Origin: Acholoe squamosa
Taxonomy: Eukaryota; Annelida; Polychaeta; Phyllodocida; Polynoidae
Assembly (NCBI GenBank): GCA_949317995.1
Contig: OX439043.1
Span: 58,793,339-58,857,338 of the forward strand
Direction of reading: 5' to 3'
DNA length: 64,000 nucleotides
Of this stretch, positions 61,822-64,000 are shown piece by piece (the stretch's first letter is position 1; each line of letters opens with the position of its first letter). Made by a program: the position numbers and the translations under genes. The notes beneath the pieces were generated by a model. The model saw only the letters and a program-made list of their open reading frames with translations. It made no database searches and had not been told where the DNA came from.

Positions 61822-64000
61822 TCTGTACTTATCCCAGAGACACTCTCCTGTTTACGTAGAACAGGCTTTTCAGCCATACATTCGGGAGCAAAATGCCCCA
61901 GTTTCTGACATCTGAAACATCTCCTTTGAGATTTATCAACTCTTGGTCTCCTTAGAGCTTCTGTTAATCCGGCTATTAATGTTTCCATCATGTTAGTCGG
62001 AGCAACAGTGGCTGCTACAGTTGAGTTCGCCGTAGAGGCTACACTGCCATGTTGAGTTGATCCGGAAGCTGTTTTACCAGTAACAGATCCTCCTCTCCCT
62101 CTCGAATGTACTTTCCTATACCGCTTTTGTCGGTAATACTTTCCAGCCACATGGACTGAACCAATATATTCTCCGTTTTCATCGGAGATATATTCATCTT
62201 CCTCATTAACTTCATTCGATTCAACCGGAGCTAATTGGGAAGTATCATATACTGGAGCAGGTGTACCCCCGTATTGGAAAGGAGCTGCTCTTACTGGACT
62301 AGGTCCAAGACCTACCAAACGTTTCTTCATGTCATGTCCATCAATTGCTATGAACAGATCACTGAATGAAGTGTCATCTTTCCAGGAGTCCCACACTACT
62401 TGCTTATGATCCGGATCTCGTAATCCACTAAAGAATTGTATGAACAATTCTTGTAGATAACAATCATCGTCATGAGCCCAATTTGGACGTGCTTTCGAAA
62501 GCAAGTCCTGTAGCTCCAAACCAAAGACTTTGTGTGATTCTTTAGGTTTTTGTGTTCTCTTCTTAAAGCTTACCCACGGATCTTCTCTAACGATTGATCC
62601 AAATAGGTATGCGGCACATTCGACCAATTGATCATAGGTACCGTATATTCCGTAAGCTGCTCTCCATTGGTTGAGAGCTACTTTTCCGCCTTTATTTAAC
62701 CAACAAATCAAATATGGCAGAGCTTCCTCTTTTGTCCATCCGCTACAATTGACTTCATCGACAAAAGCTTGGTACCTGTCCTTCCATGGATCATTAGAAT
62801 CATATGGAGGGGGTATCCGTGCCTGCCTACGTGCCGGATTATTACATCCGCGTAGTCTATCTGCTTCTCGCATGCTCCAGTTCATGACTTCCATGCCGTC
62901 CGCTCCCTTTCGGTAGCAGTCAATGCCAAGGTTTTGTATACATTGGCTTCTATCAAAGATGGTTTGCATCCCTGCAGGCATAGAAGTTCTCCTGTTAGGT
63001 TTCCTGCCATCTCCTCCTGATCCTGATCCTCCGGATGCGGATCCTCCTGGGCCGCCTGGAGGGTTTCCTCCTGGTGGACCATTATTATTATAGCTTCCAG
63101 ATGAACCACCAGGGCATCCACTATTGTGACCGGTGTTTCCAGAAGAAGCGTATCTAGGGTAAGAATCATTTTGATTCCATCCCTGGTTATAGCTATTACC
63201 ATTCTGATAATTGCCACTTCCCGATGGATTATAATTATTTCTATATCCATAGGAAGTTGTTCTTGGTCGATACGTACCGCCATTAGTATTGTTTTGTGGC
63301 GGATTTGGTCTCGGAAAACGTCCATCAGTAGGACCATTACCAGAACCTGGGGTTGGAATAGGTAATCTTGGTACTGCTGGTGTACTGTGGCCGGGTTGGG
63401 GGAAATATGAAGGTGGTGTCAACATATGCCTCATTGGTCCGGGTGCTCTTGGTTGTGCCACGGGTGTATTATTATTATTCCCTGTAGCACCATCGTGAGT
63501 CGCTTTGATCTTGTGACTCAAATCTGGTATGGGTGGTGCCGGACCTATCGTATCCAGCATTGGAATTACTGGTTTAGATGCGGTTCCATTTACTGCAGCA
63601 TTATCCGGTTTCTTATAGATTCCGGATACCACATTCTTGTCAGCCCCATCATCAACGAATGGGCTGTATCTAATTGGGGTTGCATCTTTAGATGTCTTTC
63701 CCAACATTGTAGATACCACAGCTGGATCTATATTACCTATAGTCAACTGGGCTGCTTCTACATATTTATCTAGAGTTATTGCAGTAGTCTGCAATTCCTG
63801 AAGCTCGTTTGTGAGTTTCTGTCTATCCTCCTCCAGTTGTTTGTTGTAAGCTATGATGCCTACCCGGATGGTTTCATTGTCTTCAGCTTGTTTACTACAC
63901 TGAAGTTTCAATTTATCCAACTCATCCTGATAATGGCGAATTTCGGATTCGAATTTTGTCTTATCAAGGTTCGTATCTATGTATGTTTGGATACGAATGT
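61812..64000 (-). CDS. gag: Gag polyprotein, N-terminus beyond the window
   Basis: The frame is open to the right edge without an in-frame ATG in the last 80 bp, so the protein starts outside the window and has at least 728 residues. From N to C: a helical, coiled-coil-like part (LEEDRQKLTNELQEL); a Pro/Gly/Asn-rich disordered part (about 24 kDa) with many NN and GG; a capsid-like domain with WTKEEALPYLICWLNKGG, QWRAAYGIYGTYDQL and LQDLLSKARPNWA; then the CCHC zinc knuckle CFRCQKLGHFAPEC, about 20 residues before the stop. It forms the particle and binds the genomic RNA. It ends at TAG 61814-61812, with pol in the -1 frame. Confidence 0.92.
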   Translation of the reverse strand, partial: IRIQTYIDTNLDKTKFESEIRHYQDELDKLKLQCSKQAEDNETIRVGIIAYNKQLEEDRQKLTNELQELQTTAITLDKYVEAAQLTIGNIDPAVVSTMLGKTSKDATPIRYSPFVDDGADKNVVSGIYKKPDNAAVNGTASKPVIPMLDTIGPAPPIPDLSHKIKATHDGATGNNNNTPVAQPRAPGPMRHMLTPPSYFPQPGHSTPAVPRLPIPTPGSGNGPTDGRFPRPNPPQNNTNGGTYRPRTTSYGYRNNYNPSGSGNYQNGNSYNQGWNQNDSYPRYASSGNTGHNSGCPGGSSGSYNNNGPPGGNPPGGPGGSASGGSGSGGDGRKPNRRTSMPAGMQTIFDRSQCIQNLGIDCYRKGADGMEVMNWSMREADRLRGCNNPARRQARIPPPYDSNDPWKDRYQAFVDEVNCSGWTKEEALPYLICWLNKGGKVALNQWRAAYGIYGTYDQLVECAAYLFGSIVREDPWVSFKKRTQKPKESHKVFGLELQDLLSKARPNWAHDDDCYLQELFIQFFSGLRDPDHKQVVWDSWKDDTSFSDLFIAIDGHDMKKRLVGLGPSPVRAAPFQYGGTPAPVYDTSQLAPVESNEVNEEDEYISDENGEYIGSVHVAGKYYRQKRYRKVHSRGRGGSVTGKTASGSTQHGSVASTANSTVAATVAPTNMMETLIAGLTEALRRPRVDKSQRRCFRCQKLGHFAPECMAEKPVLRKQESVSGISTEEN

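Larger units (their letters stand above)
51816..64000 (-). mobile_element. Ty3/gypsy LTR retrotransposon with a third ORF (5' part beyond window)
   Basis: In minus-strand order: gag (open at the right edge), pol in the -1 frame, a 509-bp spacer, ORF3, a 1.47-kb 3' UTR and LTR sequence in two tandem copies. Pol order protease-RT-RNase H-integrase places it in Ty3/gypsy rather than Copia. All three frames are uninterrupted, and none of the AGGCCTA words common elsewhere in the window is seen in it, so insertion is probably recent. The 5' LTR and primer-binding site are not in the window. It occupies a TRPC intron in sense orientation. Confidence 0.9.

Overview
The window is animal (eukaryotic) DNA: AT-rich, repeat-dense, with spliced genes, (TA)n/(GA)n microsatellites, non-LTR, DIRS-like, Penelope-like and Ty3/gypsy retroelements, and many short terminal-inverted-repeat (TIR) elements. 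The element repertoire and an excess of the palindrome-based word AGGCCTA suggest a marine invertebrate, perhaps an echinoderm or other invertebrate deuterostome or a lophotrochozoan. The sequence alone does not fix the phylum.

Layout. 1-6 kb: intergenic, with microsatellites and one MITE candidate. 6.1-9.4 kb: a non-LTR retrotransposon with an uninterrupted 949-codon endonuclease/reverse transcriptase ORF and a (CTA)n tail. 9.4-34 kb: intergenic DNA with TIR/foldback elements, a 30-bp minisatellite, a broken DIRS-like element, two broken LINE copies, tRNA-like relics and a few unassigned candidate exons. 34.3-40.15 kb (minus): a calmodulin-like EF-hand gene, rebuilt from an exon holding only ATG, a 25-bp microexon and two EF-hand exons with matching splice phases; a tRNA-Thr(AGU) gene lies in one intron. 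42 kb: a Penelope-type GIY-YIG fragment. 43.1-51.5 kb (minus): ten phase-compatible exons covering the channel core and the whole C-terminus of a TRPC cation channel; the N-terminal ankyrin exons must lie beyond the window.

51.8-64 kb (minus): a large Ty3/gypsy element lies in the TRPC intron upstream of the first visible exon, in the sense orientation of the gene. It has two LTR copies in tandem at its 3' end, then (reading against coordinates) a long 3' UTR, an unusual third ORF of 982 codons, a 509-bp GC-rich spacer dense in transcription-factor-like motifs, pol (protease-RT-RNase H-integrase) and gag, which runs off the right edge. Gag and pol overlap in the -1 configuration with a shifty heptamer directly before the gag stop. 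The third ORF sits where an envelope gene would be, but it has no signal peptide or membrane segment; it has two candidate zinc fingers, a basic stretch and a C-terminal coiled coil. This ORF and its possible private promoter are the best candidates for something undescribed.

Exon borders were read by eye from GT/AG sites and phase; individual coordinates may be off by one or two bases. No similarity search was run; family names rest on motifs recognised in the translations.
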